Source: Faucicola sp048551375 (GTDB lineage Bacteria > Pseudomonadota > Gammaproteobacteria > Pseudomonadales > Moraxellaceae). From it: DNA of 64,000 nt. Position 1 is the first letter of the stretch; each line of letters begins with the position of its first letter. The stretch is from contig NZ_JBLYZJ010000008.1 in the NCBI RefSeq assembly GCF_048551375.1, positions 1-64,000 of the forward strand, read 5' to 3'. The notes below the pieces were generated by a model. The model was not told the origin of the DNA and did no database searches. It saw only the letters and a program-made list of their open reading frames with translations. The translations under genes and the position numbers were made by a program. Shown piece by piece: positions 32,472-41,644 of the stretch.

Positions 32472-34145
32472 TTATTGATTTTGTTGTTGTTCCTTAATCA
32501 AATCACCAATGGTTTTTGGCTGTGCTTCTTGAGCGGTGTTGGCACTCAAGGCTTTGATAGCGTCACGTTGTTCAGCTTCATCTTTAGCACGGATTGATAG
32601 GTTGATACCACGTGATTTACGATCAATGTTGATGATTTTAGCTTCAACTTCATCGCCCACGTTTAGTACAGTGGTTGCATCTTCAACTTTTTCTTGTTGA
32701 ATTTCTGAGGCACGAAGGTAGCCTTCGATATCGTCAGTCAATTTAACTTTTGCACCTTTGGCATCAACTTCAGTTACTGTACCTTTAACAATCGCACCAC
32801 GGTCATTTGCCGTCACGTATTCGTTAAATGGGTCGCTGTTTAATTGTTTGATACCTAGGCTGATACGGTTGTTTTCTGCATCAACTGATAGGATTTGAGC
32901 TTCAACGCTATCGCCTTTGTTGTAGTTACGAATGGCTTCTTCGCCTGCTTCGTTCCAAGAAAGGTCAGACAAGTGAACTAAGCCGTCAATACCGCCATCA
33001 AGACCGATAAAGATACCAAAGTCGGTGATTGATTTGATTGTACCTGTTACTTTATCGCCTTTTTGATGGTTTTTATCAAACTCTTCCCATGGGTTTGGCA
33101 TGGTTTGTTTGATACCTAGGCTAATACGGCGGCGTTCTTCATCAATATCAAGGATTTGAACCATGATTTCATCGCCCACTTGTACAACTTTTGATGGGTG
33201 GATGTTTTTGTTGGTGTGATCCATTTCTGATACGTGAACAAGACCTTCGATGCCATCAGCGATTTCAGCAAAACAGCCATAGTCAGTCAAGTTGGTAACA
33301 CGGGCTTTAACGTTTGTGCCTTTTGGATAGTTGTTAAGAACGTCTTGCCATGGGTCAGTGCCTAGTTGTTTTAGACCTAAGCTAACACGGTTACGTTCAC
33401 GGTCGAATTTCAATACTTTAACTTTTAATTCTTGACCGACTTCAACCACTTCTGATGGGTGTTTGATACGACGCCATGCCATATCAGTGATGTGCAATAG
33501 ACCATCAATACCGCCTAGGTCTACGAATGCACCGTAATCAGTAAGGTTTTTAACCACACCAACCACTTCTTGACCTTCTTCTAGGTTAGAAAGTAGGGCT
33601 TCACGCTCTGCTGAGTTTTCAGACTCCATGACTGCACGGCGACTGACAACCACGTTGTTGCGTTTTTGGTCAAGTTTGATGACTTTAAATTCAAGCTCTT
33701 TGCCTTCAAGGTGAGCTGTGTCACGCACTGGACGAGTGTCAACCAATGAACCTGGTAGGAACGCACGAACTGAACCGATATCAACGGTGAAACCGCCTTT
33801 AACTTTACCAGAGATAAGACCTGTAACAATCTCATTGTTTTCATAAAGTTTTTCAAGGACGTTCCAAGTTTCGACACGTTTGGCTTTTTCACGTGACAAT
33901 AGGGTTTGACCCATACCGTTGTCAACAGCGTCAACCACGACTTGAACTTGATCGCCAACTGCTACTTCAAGCTCGCCTTGTTCATTCAAAAATTCTGAAC
34001 GAGCAACGATACCTTCTGATTTTAGACCTGTATCAACAGTAATCCAGTCGCTGTCAATCGCAACAACTTGACCAGAGATTACCGCACCACGTTCAACGTC
34101 TAACGCTTGGCTTGCTTCAAACAGTTCAGCAAATGATTCCATCAT
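32472..34145 (-). CDS. rpsA: 30S ribosomal protein S1
   Basis: 557 residues, the length of E. coli S1, with six S1 (OB-fold) domains; the repeated GxVxxxTDYGxFxxL pattern is plain (for example VVKNLTDYGAFVDLGGIDGL, TGTIKSITDFGIFIGLDGG). S1 melts mRNA structure at initiation. AAAGGT lies eight bases before the first of two adjacent ATG codons. Flanked by cmk and ihfB as in relatives. Confidence 0.97.
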   Translation of the reverse strand: MMESFAELFEASQALDVERGAVISGQVVAIDSDWITVDTGLKSEGIVARSEFLNEQGELEVAVGDQVQVVVDAVDNGMGQTLLSREKAKRVETWNVLEKLYENNEIVTGLISGKVKGGFTVDIGSVRAFLPGSLVDTRPVRDTAHLEGKELEFKVIKLDQKRNNVVVSRRAVMESENSAEREALLSNLEEGQEVVGVVKNLTDYGAFVDLGGIDGLLHITDMAWRRIKHPSEVVEVGQELKVKVLKFDRERNRVSLGLKQLGTDPWQDVLNNYPKGTNVKARVTNLTDYGCFAEIADGIEGLVHVSEMDHTNKNIHPSKVVQVGDEIMVQILDIDEERRRISLGIKQTMPNPWEEFDKNHQKGDKVTGTIKSITDFGIFIGLDGGIDGLVHLSDLSWNEAGEEAIRNYNKGDSVEAQILSVDAENNRISLGIKQLNSDPFNEYVTANDRGAIVKGTVTEVDAKGAKVKLTDDIEGYLRASEIQQEKVEDATTVLNVGDEVEAKIINIDRKSRGINLSIRAKDEAEQRDAIKALSANTAQEAQPKTIGDLIKEQQQNQ

Positions 34146-34259
34146 AAATTTTACCTTTATATAGCCGTAGCCTGTCCAGTACAGTACGGTTCAAATGATG
34201 ATTTTTTATAAACAAGTGACTGGTTTTATGGTTTATAAAAAATCAGAAAAATCGTTAAG

Positions 34260-35081
34260 TTATACCAAACCTCGTTGTTGGCATAATTGCCACACTTGGT
34301 CAAATACTTGGTCAGCCGTGAGGCTAGAACTATCTATCACCACCGCATCTTCCGCAGGCTTGGCAGGTGCGACACTGCGTCCACTATCTCGCTCATCACG
34401 AGCGATAATCTGTGCCAAAATCTCAGCGTAATCTGCCGTTTGTTGGGCATTTTGTAATTGCTTGACACGGCGTTCGGCTCGTGCTTGGGGCGATGCCACT
34501 AAATATACTTTGACTGGGGCTTGGGGAAAGACCACCGTTCCCATGTCACGCCCATCCGCCACCAAACCTTTGGTTTGTGGGAATGGATTGGCGGATTGTG
34601 TGTCTATTTTTAAAGCTGGTTTTAAAGCTGATTCTAAAGCGAAATTTGTTGGGCTGGGCTGTGCCATCATGTGTTGTAAGCCCAATAACGCCTGTCGTAC
34701 TTTGGGCAATACTGCCACTTTAGACGCATATTCACCCACTTGCTCGGTGCGAATGGCTTGGCTAATGTCTTCGCCATTGACCAATACGGTCACATGTTCT
34801 GAGCCTTGTTTGGCAGGTAAAAACACAATATTCAGTGATTGCGTTAGGGCTTCGAGGGCAGTTTCATCCAAAGCTGTGGTATTTAACAAACCTTGTCGTT
34901 GTGCCATCAAACCAACAATACGGTATAACGCCCCAGAATCTAACATGGCATAACCCAGTTGATTCGCCAAACGACTGGTCAGCGTGCCTTTTCCAGCACC
35001 ACTTGAACCATCAATGGTGATAATCGGCAACAGAGTCGCTGAAGACAGGGTTGCTGAAGATAGTTGGGTGGATTGGGTCAT
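34260..35081 (-). CDS. cmk: Cytidylate kinase
   Basis: Phosphorylates CMP and dCMP. P-loop DGSSGAGKGT (about 24-33), then LDSGALYR and the CMP-binding GLVADGRDMGTVVFPQA, and RDERDSGR. 273 residues against about 227 in E. coli. The surplus is a 20-residue N-terminal extension rich in Ser/Thr and an insertion of about 30 residues before GLVADGRD (PALKIDTQSANPFPQTK). The start lacks a clear Shine-Dalgarno. Upstream of rpsA. Confidence 0.93.
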   Translation of the reverse strand: MTQSTQLSSATLSSATLLPIITIDGSSGAGKGTLTSRLANQLGYAMLDSGALYRIVGLMAQRQGLLNTTALDETALEALTQSLNIVFLPAKQGSEHVTVLVNGEDISQAIRTEQVGEYASKVAVLPKVRQALLGLQHMMAQPSPTNFALESALKPALKIDTQSANPFPQTKGLVADGRDMGTVVFPQAPVKVYLVASPQARAERRVKQLQNAQQTADYAEILAQIIARDERDSGRSVAPAKPAEDAVVIDSSSLTADQVFDQVWQLCQQRGLV

Positions 35082-35115
35082 GGTGGGAATGGCAAATTTC
35101 TCAATATTTATTGGT

Positions 35116-35204
35116 TATAGTCGTTTAAAAATTAGTAATTAAGACAGGTTTTGTAGGGGTGTATTGCATACGCCCAAAGTTGTACCGTATTATTTCCAAT
35201 TTAA
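35116..35204. repeat. ~83-bp palindromic element, copy 3
   Basis: Opposite orientation to copies 1 and 2: TATAGTCGTTTAAA at the left, TAAGACAGGTTTTGTAGGGG, hairpin GTATTGCATACGCCC, and TTATTTCCAATTTAA at the right. It lies between cmk and pilZ; the rest of that 260-base gap shows no gene. Confidence 0.8.
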
Positions 35205-35344
35205 TCAACCATACCAGTTACGAACAGATGTTTCATAAAATATGGTTTTATCAATGCCTTGTTTTTTGGCATAAAAATAGGGCTGTATTATACTGGATAA
35301 TCAGCCCAATCGCAACAGCTTTAGCAAAAAATGTTGGTAAAACG

Positions 35345-35692
35345 TTATAGTGTAAAGGTTGGTTTATCTGAGCTAATGCTACCTGCCAACAAGCGTTCTA
35401 CTTCGTTTTTGATACGCAAGCCTGCTTCATCTTTGCCAAACTGCAATGCAAACCCTGCAGGACGTTGTCCTTGGGTGCGATGATGTACCCACACCACTTT
35501 ACCATTCAATGGCATACGTTCACTACTACCTGGCAAGGTGATGGCAACGAAGGCTTGTGAGCCAAGCTGTTGTTGTTGGTTACTGGGAATAAAAATTGCC
35601 CCATTTTGAATAAAAGGTAAGTAACTGGCATACAGTTTTTCAACCGTGTCATAATTAATCGTGGTAATACCACCTCGAGCAGGCATCGCCAT
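35345..35692 (-). CDS. pilZ: Type IV pilus assembly protein PilZ
   Basis: 115 residues resembling the founding PilZ of type IV pili. The N-terminus (ARGGITTINYDTVEKLYASY) lacks the RxxxR c-di-GMP motif, as in true PilZ. The core reads VAITLPGSSERMPLNGKVVW. PilZ binds PilB/FimX-type partners in pilus extension. AAGGAA lies seven bases before the ATG. Directly downstream of holB, the classic arrangement. Confidence 0.9.
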   Translation of the reverse strand: MAMPARGGITTINYDTVEKLYASYLPFIQNGAIFIPSNQQQQLGSQAFVAITLPGSSERMPLNGKVVWVHHRTQGQRPAGFALQFGKDEAGLRIKNEVERLLAGSISSDKPTFTL

Positions 35693-35733
35693 AGCAAGTT
35701 CCTTATTAATTGTTTATTATTGGATAAAATCTT

Positions 35734-36927
35734 TTAGCTTTGTTGTAAGGCATACATTAGCTTATCATAACATAGTTTATCTTGGATGTGTTGTCGTCTA
35801 TCCTGCACAATTTGGCGGATAAGCTGTTGTAATTGCAAAATCGCCGATAAGGTTGAGCGTGGGTTTAGCTTTTGATAGTCAAGGTCTTGTTGTGACACCA
35901 TCAAATTTGATAAATGATTGGCAATTTCAACCAGCATCAGTTGGGATAAATATAAAAAGTCGGTCAAACTCAAGGTTTTTTGCCAATAATCACTGGCTTG
36001 TACAGGGCTACGTTGATGAGAACGCAACGCTTGCCAACTATTAATCCATGTTTGACGGTGTTGATACCACTGACTTTGCCACATATCAAGGGCGACAAAT
36101 GGGGCATACCCTGACAAGGCATTGACTTGGGTAAGGTCTTGCAAATTTGGTTCGGCACTGTCACCATTTTGGTGTTGATATTGGTTGGCAATACCTTGAG
36201 TCAAGTCTTGTTGCAACTGGGCTTGCATAAATTCAAGCGATTGTTGTGGGGTTAACTGGCTAACCGCCATACTTTGCAGACGTGAACGAATGGTCGGTAA
36301 TAGCTGAGAAGGCGTGTCACTGATTAATAACATCAATACATTCTCAGCAGGCTCTTCAAGGGTTTTGAGTAAGGCATTACTTGCCCCTAACGTCATCAAA
36401 TCGGCTTGATGAATCACCACCAAACGGATGCCATCACTGGATTGCTGAACAAACGGCTGAAGCTCTCGAATGGTATCAATTTTGATAATCGCAGAATGAG
36501 CATGGGTGGGACTTTGGTCGCTTAATTTGGCTTTACTTTTGCTGTTAGGTTTGGTGATATCGCTCGACTCACTGGCAATATTAATGGGCGGAATTTGGTA
36601 TAGATTGGGATGCGTGTGTGCCATCAGCCATTGGCAACTGGGGCATTCACCACAAGCGGTTGCCACGCCTTGATGATTGATGGTTTTGGCGTGACACAAT
36701 GCCCACGCCACAAAACGATACACAAACGCTCGCTTGCCTGTTCCTGCATTGCCTGCAAATAACATGGCATGGGGCAGGTTGGGAAAATGCTCAGTCATAT
36801 ACGCCCAAGCGGTGTGTTGCCACGGCAATAAGTCGGCAAATAACCACGATTGCATCACCGAATGTGGGACAGGGTCTGGGTAAAAATGTTTAGTCGTGGT
36901 CGGTAATACTTGGTTTTCAGTCGTCAT
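35734..36927 (-). CDS. holB: DNA polymerase III subunit delta'
   Basis: 397 residues. Walker A-like GNAGTGKR, a zinc site CxxCxxC (ACGECPSC with an earlier Cys), sensor region LLISDTPSQLLPTIRSRLQ containing the SRC-like SRLQ. HolB is part of the clamp-loader complex. It is longer than E. coli delta' (334), with a Ser/Lys-rich insertion near 130-150 (SESSDITKPNSKSKAKL). Tmk is not adjacent. Confidence 0.92.
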   Translation of the reverse strand: MTTENQVLPTTTKHFYPDPVPHSVMQSWLFADLLPWQHTAWAYMTEHFPNLPHAMLFAGNAGTGKRAFVYRFVAWALCHAKTINHQGVATACGECPSCQWLMAHTHPNLYQIPPINIASESSDITKPNSKSKAKLSDQSPTHAHSAIIKIDTIRELQPFVQQSSDGIRLVVIHQADLMTLGASNALLKTLEEPAENVLMLLISDTPSQLLPTIRSRLQSMAVSQLTPQQSLEFMQAQLQQDLTQGIANQYQHQNGDSAEPNLQDLTQVNALSGYAPFVALDMWQSQWYQHRQTWINSWQALRSHQRSPVQASDYWQKTLSLTDFLYLSQLMLVEIANHLSNLMVSQQDLDYQKLNPRSTLSAILQLQQLIRQIVQDRRQHIQDKLCYDKLMYALQQS

Positions 36928-37064
36928 GTTATGCTTTGTTGCAAAAAATTAATGGATTTTGGGGCGAAATTCGATTAAGTTGCTCACTTTAATCGGTATT
37001 AAAATAAAAATTGTACCCCAATTTTAACCTCACTAGGGAAATTTCTTTTACTGTAGGACTAACG

Positions 37065-37215
37065 CAAAAGACACTGGATTCCTGCATTCGCAGGATGAGA
37101 GCCGTTAAAGCAAAACATCGTTTTGCAGGCTCGCAAGACGAGGGCTATGCCCGAAGTAACGACAAAGATTTTGATTACTCGTCACCCCTGCGTAGGCAGG
37201 GGTCTAGCGTCTTTA
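37065..37215. repeat. Composite palindromic block
   Basis: Contains hairpins CCTGCATTCGCAGG, GAGCC...GGCTC and CCCCTGCGTAGGCAGGGG. The edge TCTAGCGTC recurs inverted at 39887-39895 (GACGCTAGA), where it again borders a CCCCTCTTT hairpin. Probably the remains of two or more small mobile elements. Confidence 0.65.
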
Positions 37216-37219
37216 TTTA

Positions 37220-37409
37220 ACCTGAGCTCGGGATAAGAAGTATTAACATTTTACCTATAATCCCCCTAAATCCCCCTTTTTCAAAGGGGGACTTCACCTC
37301 CGTTTTAGTCTAAGTTATGGAGGTATAGCCCCCTCTTTCGTAAAGAGGGGGTTGGGGGAGATTTAAATGATAGCAATAGCTTACAATTTAGCTTAACCCA
37401 AACTCAGGT
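37220..37409. mobile_element. MITE-like element, copy 1 (190 bp)
   Basis: Ends ACCTGAGCTCGGG and CCCAAACTCAGGT are inverted repeats with 11 of 13 matches. Inside are CCCCCTTTTTCAAAGGGGG and CCCCTCTTTCGTAAAGAGGGG hairpins. The whole unit is colinear with 52443-52636, with only scattered differences. No coding capacity. A clear target duplication is not visible at this copy. Confidence 0.82.
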
Positions 37410-37523
37410 AATTTCAACAACTAAAAAATGTAGGTGTTTCACACGCACCTACGATTGTCAAACTTTATATTTTCTTCACTATCTTTTATGTGAAATTTGA
37501 ATAAAAAACAAAAAGGTACTTAA

Positions 37524-39842
37524 ATGCAGGATAATGACGGACTAAAAGTGATGACCCCGTTGTCAGAACGTTTGGCAGAATTATTGACCACCATCAGCAA
37601 ACTTCGTGACCAACCTGACGTTGAGGTGTTTAAATGCCTACTCGATACCTTGCGAGAGCGTGCCGATGATGAAGCCACTGCCAATCAGCATATGGATATT
37701 TTGCTTAGGCTATTAAAGGGAAAACCCTCATGGGCGGAAGGTCTATGCGTGTTTATATTGACCTTAATCAGCCAATACCGTCAAGTGTCTTTGTACACTG
37801 ATATGGGGATTTTATCCGATACCAGTTTCCTTTCCCAGTTTCATGCGTTAGTCGGCTCTCGCTTACTCCCACCCACACCAGATAGCCAAGACTTGACGTA
37901 TTTATTTCATGTATTATTTGCCACGCCACAAACTCGCCAATGGGTGACGTTGGTCGATGACCGCAAATGGATGGCATTGGTGTTATTGTTGCGATTGCCC
38001 AAGTCATCACCACATAAAAAATCTAACCAACACAAAATCTTAATTAATGAACTAAAGTCGCATGTATTAAAAGCCATTACCATTTTGGCTCATCGTATCA
38101 GTGGCATTGGCTTGCATCCAGATATGCTCAAAGCCTTCCCCAATCCGACAGAAAATCAAGAAACTTTTATTGAGCTAAACCAAGAGGTTAGGGATTTTAT
38201 TCAGCAATATCAAGCCAATTATTTGACTGCTTCTGAAGATACCCAACTGCCCTTGCCCGAAGTGGATAGTAGCCAAATTTTTGTGTTGACTGACCAAGCC
38301 GAACAGATGGTGCTAAACATCCGTAAACGCATTCATAAAACAGGCATTACCATTCGCACGACCAATATGTTGGTTCGTTTAGAGCAAACCTTGCAACGCC
38401 TTGAGCTACTGCTATCACTATTGGCAACCGATTCACATACCCAAAAATCGGCGGTGATAACCTTGTTAAAAGTATTGTATGAAGGCTCACACAATCGTAA
38501 TAGTTTTCGTTATTTATTTGGGGTAAATACCGAACTTTTATCAAGAAAAGTTACCGAAAATGCCAGTAAAGTTGGTGAACATTATATCAGTACCGACAAA
38601 TCAGGCTATCGCCGTATGTACCTCAAGGCGGCTCGAGGGGGTGTGCTGATTGGCTTTATGGCAACGCTAAAAATTTTGGGCAAATATCTTGCGTTAGCAC
38701 CGATGGGCGTGGCGTTTTTGAATAGTATGATTTATGGCTTGGGCTTTGTGCTGATTCATATTATTGGCGGTACGGTCGCCACCAAACAGCCTGCAATGAC
38801 GGCAGCGGCGATTGCCTCAACGATTTCGGAGGTCACTGGACGCAATAAAAACACCCAACTCTCCAAATTGGCAGAACTGGTGGTCGATATCATGCGTACC
38901 CAATTTATTGCGATTATGGGGAATATTTCGATTGCCATGCCTGTGGCGTTATTGATATCGAGTTTTTGGCTGTACGGACTCGGCAAACCCTTGACTTCGC
39001 TGAGTACCGCCGACCATTTATTGCATGATTTAAACCCTTTTACCTCACTTGCGATACCGCACGCCGCCATTGCAGGGGTATATCTGTATATTTCTGGGTT
39101 AATCGCAGGCTATTATGACAATTTGGCAGTGCATAACCAAATTGGCGAGCGTATCCGCAATCACCCTCGCTTACAACAATGGATGTCCACCGAGCGTTTG
39201 CAACGCTTTAGTGACTTTGTCGAACGCAACCTTGGGGCAATTATGAGCAACTTTATTTTTGGTTGCTTTTTGGGCAGTACGGCAACCATTGGCTTTATGT
39301 TTGGCTTACCGCTCGACATTCGTCACATTGCCTTTGCCTCTGCCAACTTTATTCATGGTATTTTTAATATTTTTGCCAATACTGGGGAAATGCCAGAATT
39401 AAGTTTAATTTTAGTCAGCCTATTGGGCGTGGCGGTGATTGGCATGATAAACTTACTGGTCAGCTTTTCGCTTGCCTTAATTACTGCCCTACGAGCCAGA
39501 AATGTCAAAATGTTTGAATGGAAATACCTGTTTGGTTTGGTGTATTCGCATTTGATGAATCAGCCATCCGACTTTTTTGTGCCACGTAAACAACCAATGA
39601 AATACGCTTTAATTGACAGTGACGGCAACATTATTTATGACGATAAACCCATCGAAAAATCCAAAAAAACCGCCCCACCGCCAGCCGTGCCAAGCGAGCC
39701 GTTGACCCCTGCGGAAAAATTGGCTCAAGTAGAAAAACTCACGCCTGCCGAAATTGAAGAGAAAAAACAAGCCATTAAAGATAAAGTTGCTGATAAAAAA
39801 CCTGATAATGTAAATGATACCGCTAGTAAATTGCCGAAATAA
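37524..39842 (+). CDS. Gcr-type membrane protein annotated as site-specific recombinase (SpecificRecomb family)
   Basis: 772 residues. It resembles the family named after Neisseria Gcr (Pfam SpecificRecomb). A helical N-terminal half (1 to about 370) precedes about six or seven membrane helices (about 375-660) with the conserved start YRRMYLKAARGGVLIGFMA, and a Lys/Pro-rich cytoplasmic tail (KSKKTAPPPAVPSEPL). The recombinase label rests on old evidence and is hard to reconcile with a multi-spanning membrane protein, so I regard the function as unknown. No recombinase catalytic signature is visible. Confidence 0.8.
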   Translation: MQDNDGLKVMTPLSERLAELLTTISKLRDQPDVEVFKCLLDTLRERADDEATANQHMDILLRLLKGKPSWAEGLCVFILTLISQYRQVSLYTDMGILSDTSFLSQFHALVGSRLLPPTPDSQDLTYLFHVLFATPQTRQWVTLVDDRKWMALVLLLRLPKSSPHKKSNQHKILINELKSHVLKAITILAHRISGIGLHPDMLKAFPNPTENQETFIELNQEVRDFIQQYQANYLTASEDTQLPLPEVDSSQIFVLTDQAEQMVLNIRKRIHKTGITIRTTNMLVRLEQTLQRLELLLSLLATDSHTQKSAVITLLKVLYEGSHNRNSFRYLFGVNTELLSRKVTENASKVGEHYISTDKSGYRRMYLKAARGGVLIGFMATLKILGKYLALAPMGVAFLNSMIYGLGFVLIHIIGGTVATKQPAMTAAAIASTISEVTGRNKNTQLSKLAELVVDIMRTQFIAIMGNISIAMPVALLISSFWLYGLGKPLTSLSTADHLLHDLNPFTSLAIPHAAIAGVYLYISGLIAGYYDNLAVHNQIGERIRNHPRLQQWMSTERLQRFSDFVERNLGAIMSNFIFGCFLGSTATIGFMFGLPLDIRHIAFASANFIHGIFNIFANTGEMPELSLILVSLLGVAVIGMINLLVSFSLALITALRARNVKMFEWKYLFGLVYSHLMNQPSDFFVPRKQPMKYALIDSDGNIIYDDKPIEKSKKTAPPPAVPSEPLTPAEKLAQVEKLTPAEIEEKKQAIKDKVADKKPDNVNDTASKLPK

Positions 39843-39879
39843 TTATTGTTAGGACTTAAGCAAATTTTGAGTTTATCTT

Positions 39880-39936
39880 GTTGATTAAAGACGCTAGACC
39901 CCTCTTTCGTAAAGAGGGGGTTGGGGGAGATTATAA
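39880..39936. repeat. CCCCTCTTT-family palindrome
   Basis: AAGACGCTAGACCCCTC... followed by CTTTCGTAAAG hairpin and GAGGGGGTTGGGGGAGATT. Matches the inner right part of the MITE-like element, without its ends. Confidence 0.78.
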
Positions 39937-39956
39937 TACCAAATCCAAAAATTAAC

Positions 39957-40030
39957 GTTGTAGGGGCGTAATGCTTACGCCCTATTTGAAATTTTAAATA
40001 TTGGGCTTATTCAATAAGCCCCTATAATAC
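39957..40030. repeat. Double-hairpin repeat (GGGGCGTAATGC family)
   Basis: GGGCGTAATGCTTACGCCC and GGGCTTATTCAATAAGCCC hairpins separated by TATTTGAAATTTTAAATAT; near-identical to 6932-7010. Confidence 0.85.
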
Positions 40031-40062
40031 ACTTCAATAATTCGATAAACAGGAACACTTTC

Positions 40063-40842
40063 ATGCCTTTAACTGCCCCCTCACCCCTTACTCCCACCGC
40101 CCTTGCCGATTGGATTAATCAATTATTGGAAGTCGATGCGTTTCAAGATTACTGCCCCAATGGGCTACAAGTCGATGCCGACCAACCGATTCAAAAAATC
40201 ATCACTGGGGTCACGGCGTCACAAGCCTTGATTGAACACGCCATCGAAGCAAATGCCCAAGCAATTTTGGTACATCATGGCTATTTTTGGAAAGGTGAAA
40301 CTGCCCCACTCATCGGCATGAAAGGCAAGCGGATTCGGCTACTGATGCAACATGGCATTTCACTATTGGCATATCATCTGCCACTCGATGCTCATCCAAC
40401 GCTCGGTAATAATACCCAACTCGCCAAGCAACTGGGCTTCACCCTTACCGAACCACTCTATCCCCATGAGAAAAAACCTGTTGGCAATATTGCCAACTTA
40501 GCCCAAGCGATAGATATTGATGAGTTACGGCAAAATATCGCCCAACAACTGGGGCGAGAACCACTACATTTGGCAGGTGGTAATGCCCAAGTCAAGCGGA
40601 TTGGCATTTGCACAGGTTCGGCTCAAGATATGTTGGAGCAAGCGGTGACGCAAGGCTGTGATGCGTTTATTTCTGGTGAAGTGTCCGAACGTACCACGCA
40701 TATCGCTCGTGAGTTGGGCATTGAATATTTGGCGTGTGGGCATCATGCGACCGAGCGGGGCGGTGTTAAAGCATTGGGCGAGCATATTGCCCAACAGTTT
40801 GGGCTAACGGTGGAGTTTGTGGATATTGATAATCCTGTATAA
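40063..40842 (+). CDS. Nif3-like dinuclear metal-centre protein (YbgI family)
   Basis: 259 residues. Metal-ligand motifs: QAILVHHGYFWKGE, AYHLPLDAHP and the late CGHHATERGG. The family forms hexameric toroids with a di-metal site. It is often annotated as GTP cyclohydrolase 1 type 2 homologue, without firm evidence for that reaction. The best-supported statement is a conserved metalloprotein of unknown substrate. Stands alone between repeat-rich gaps. Confidence 0.88.
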   Translation: MPLTAPSPLTPTALADWINQLLEVDAFQDYCPNGLQVDADQPIQKIITGVTASQALIEHAIEANAQAILVHHGYFWKGETAPLIGMKGKRIRLLMQHGISLLAYHLPLDAHPTLGNNTQLAKQLGFTLTEPLYPHEKKPVGNIANLAQAIDIDELRQNIAQQLGREPLHLAGGNAQVKRIGICTGSAQDMLEQAVTQGCDAFISGEVSERTTHIARELGIEYLACGHHATERGGVKALGEHIAQQFGLTVEFVDIDNPV

Positions 40843-41192
40843 GATTTTTTGGTATGAATCGTCATTTAACAAATATGACAAAAACCATATCTGCTAAACT
40901 TATGTCTTTGATTGACGCATTTCATCCCATTTTTTTCATCGTTTATAGCATCACTTTATGGGGAAAATTTAGACAAAATAAATATAAATTGGCTAATTTT
41001 TTCCGTTTAGGTGGTTTTTAGTTAGTTTTATCGAGATTTTAGCCTGTTATGCAAATGATTGCATGACGTAAAAAATATTTTATTTTAAAATGCTCAACCA
41101 TAAGCAATTGTATTGCCATGCTTTGCCAAAACAACCGCATGACATACGTTGATGAACGTTAAATTTTCTAGTGGATTAGCAACACCAGATTG

Positions 41193-41275
41193 TATAGTCG
41201 TTTAAATAAGAAATAAGACAGAACATGTAGGGACTGACATACGCCCAAAATCTTATCGTGTTATTTCTGATTTAA
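41193..41275. repeat. ~83-bp palindromic element, copy 4
   Basis: TATAGTCGTTTAAATAAG at the left, AATAAGACAGAACATGTAGGG, ACATACGCCC, and GTGTTATTTCTGATTTAA at the right. The two ends, ATAAGAAATAAGACA and TGTTATTTCTGATTTAA, are near inverted repeats. Confidence 0.82.
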
Positions 41276-41304
41276 TTTATTATATATGAGCAAATCCCTA
41301 GCGA

Positions 41305-41323
41305 CCGTAATACGGTATTTTTT
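41305..41323 (+). terminator. Small terminator-like hairpin
   Basis: ACCGT and ACGGT with loop AAT, then ATTTTTT. No gene ends just upstream on the plus strand. The stem is short, so function is uncertain. Confidence 0.4.
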
Positions 41324-41388
41324 AATTTTTTATGATTGATGGTATTTTTGTGCAAGACAGGAAGCCATCACCGTCATAGGTATAAGAA

Positions 41389-41416
41389 GAGGTAACCAGT
41401 TTTACCTCTTTTTTTA
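41389..41416 (+). terminator. Intrinsic terminator of a possible small RNA
   Basis: AAGAGGTAA pairs with TTTACCTCTT around a short loop, followed by seven T in total. No coding gene ends nearby on the plus strand, so it probably closes a short unannotated transcript. Confidence 0.65.
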
Positions 41417-41644
41417 GCGTTGGATTAAGACGACCTATTTTGGATGAGAGCAATTTTTGGATAGTTGAAGTTATCCGTGTTTGTGGCTGTTAATTGTTAA
41501 TTCATAAGACAAAGAATGAATCAGATAAGCCCTACCACCTTGTATAACCCAACGACTAGTTTCATTAACCGTTTTCATTTGGCATAGTCAACTATCGTAT
41601 TAATTTAACGCAAGCAACGTGTGTGTGCCGTGGAGTAGTCACAC

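Larger units (their letters stand above)
36928..37523. other. Repeat-filled intergenic region
   Basis: About 600 bases without a gene. It holds a composite palindromic block (37065-37215), the 190-bp MITE-like element (37220-37409) and a GTAGGTG/CACCTAC hairpin (37430-37452). The last 70 bases lead into the next gene. Short open frames here are made of repeats. Confidence 0.8.
40843..41644. other. 800-base intergenic region with repeat and possible small RNA
   Basis: 40843-41190 is AT-rich with no gene I can support. 41193-41275 is a repeat copy. 41280-41420 carries two terminator-like hairpins that suggest a short transcript. 41420-41644 leads into mltF, where GGAG and the ATG are clear. 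Confidence 0.6.

Noticed and set aside
37524..39842. Site-specific recombinase function for the Gcr-type protein
   Set aside because: No tyrosine or serine recombinase catalytic pattern is visible and the protein has several membrane helices; the family name alone does not support it.
41331..41378. 15-codon frame MIDGIFVQDRKPSPS
   Set aside because: No ribosome-binding site and no hydrophobic or leader-peptide character; treated only as part of a possible small RNA.
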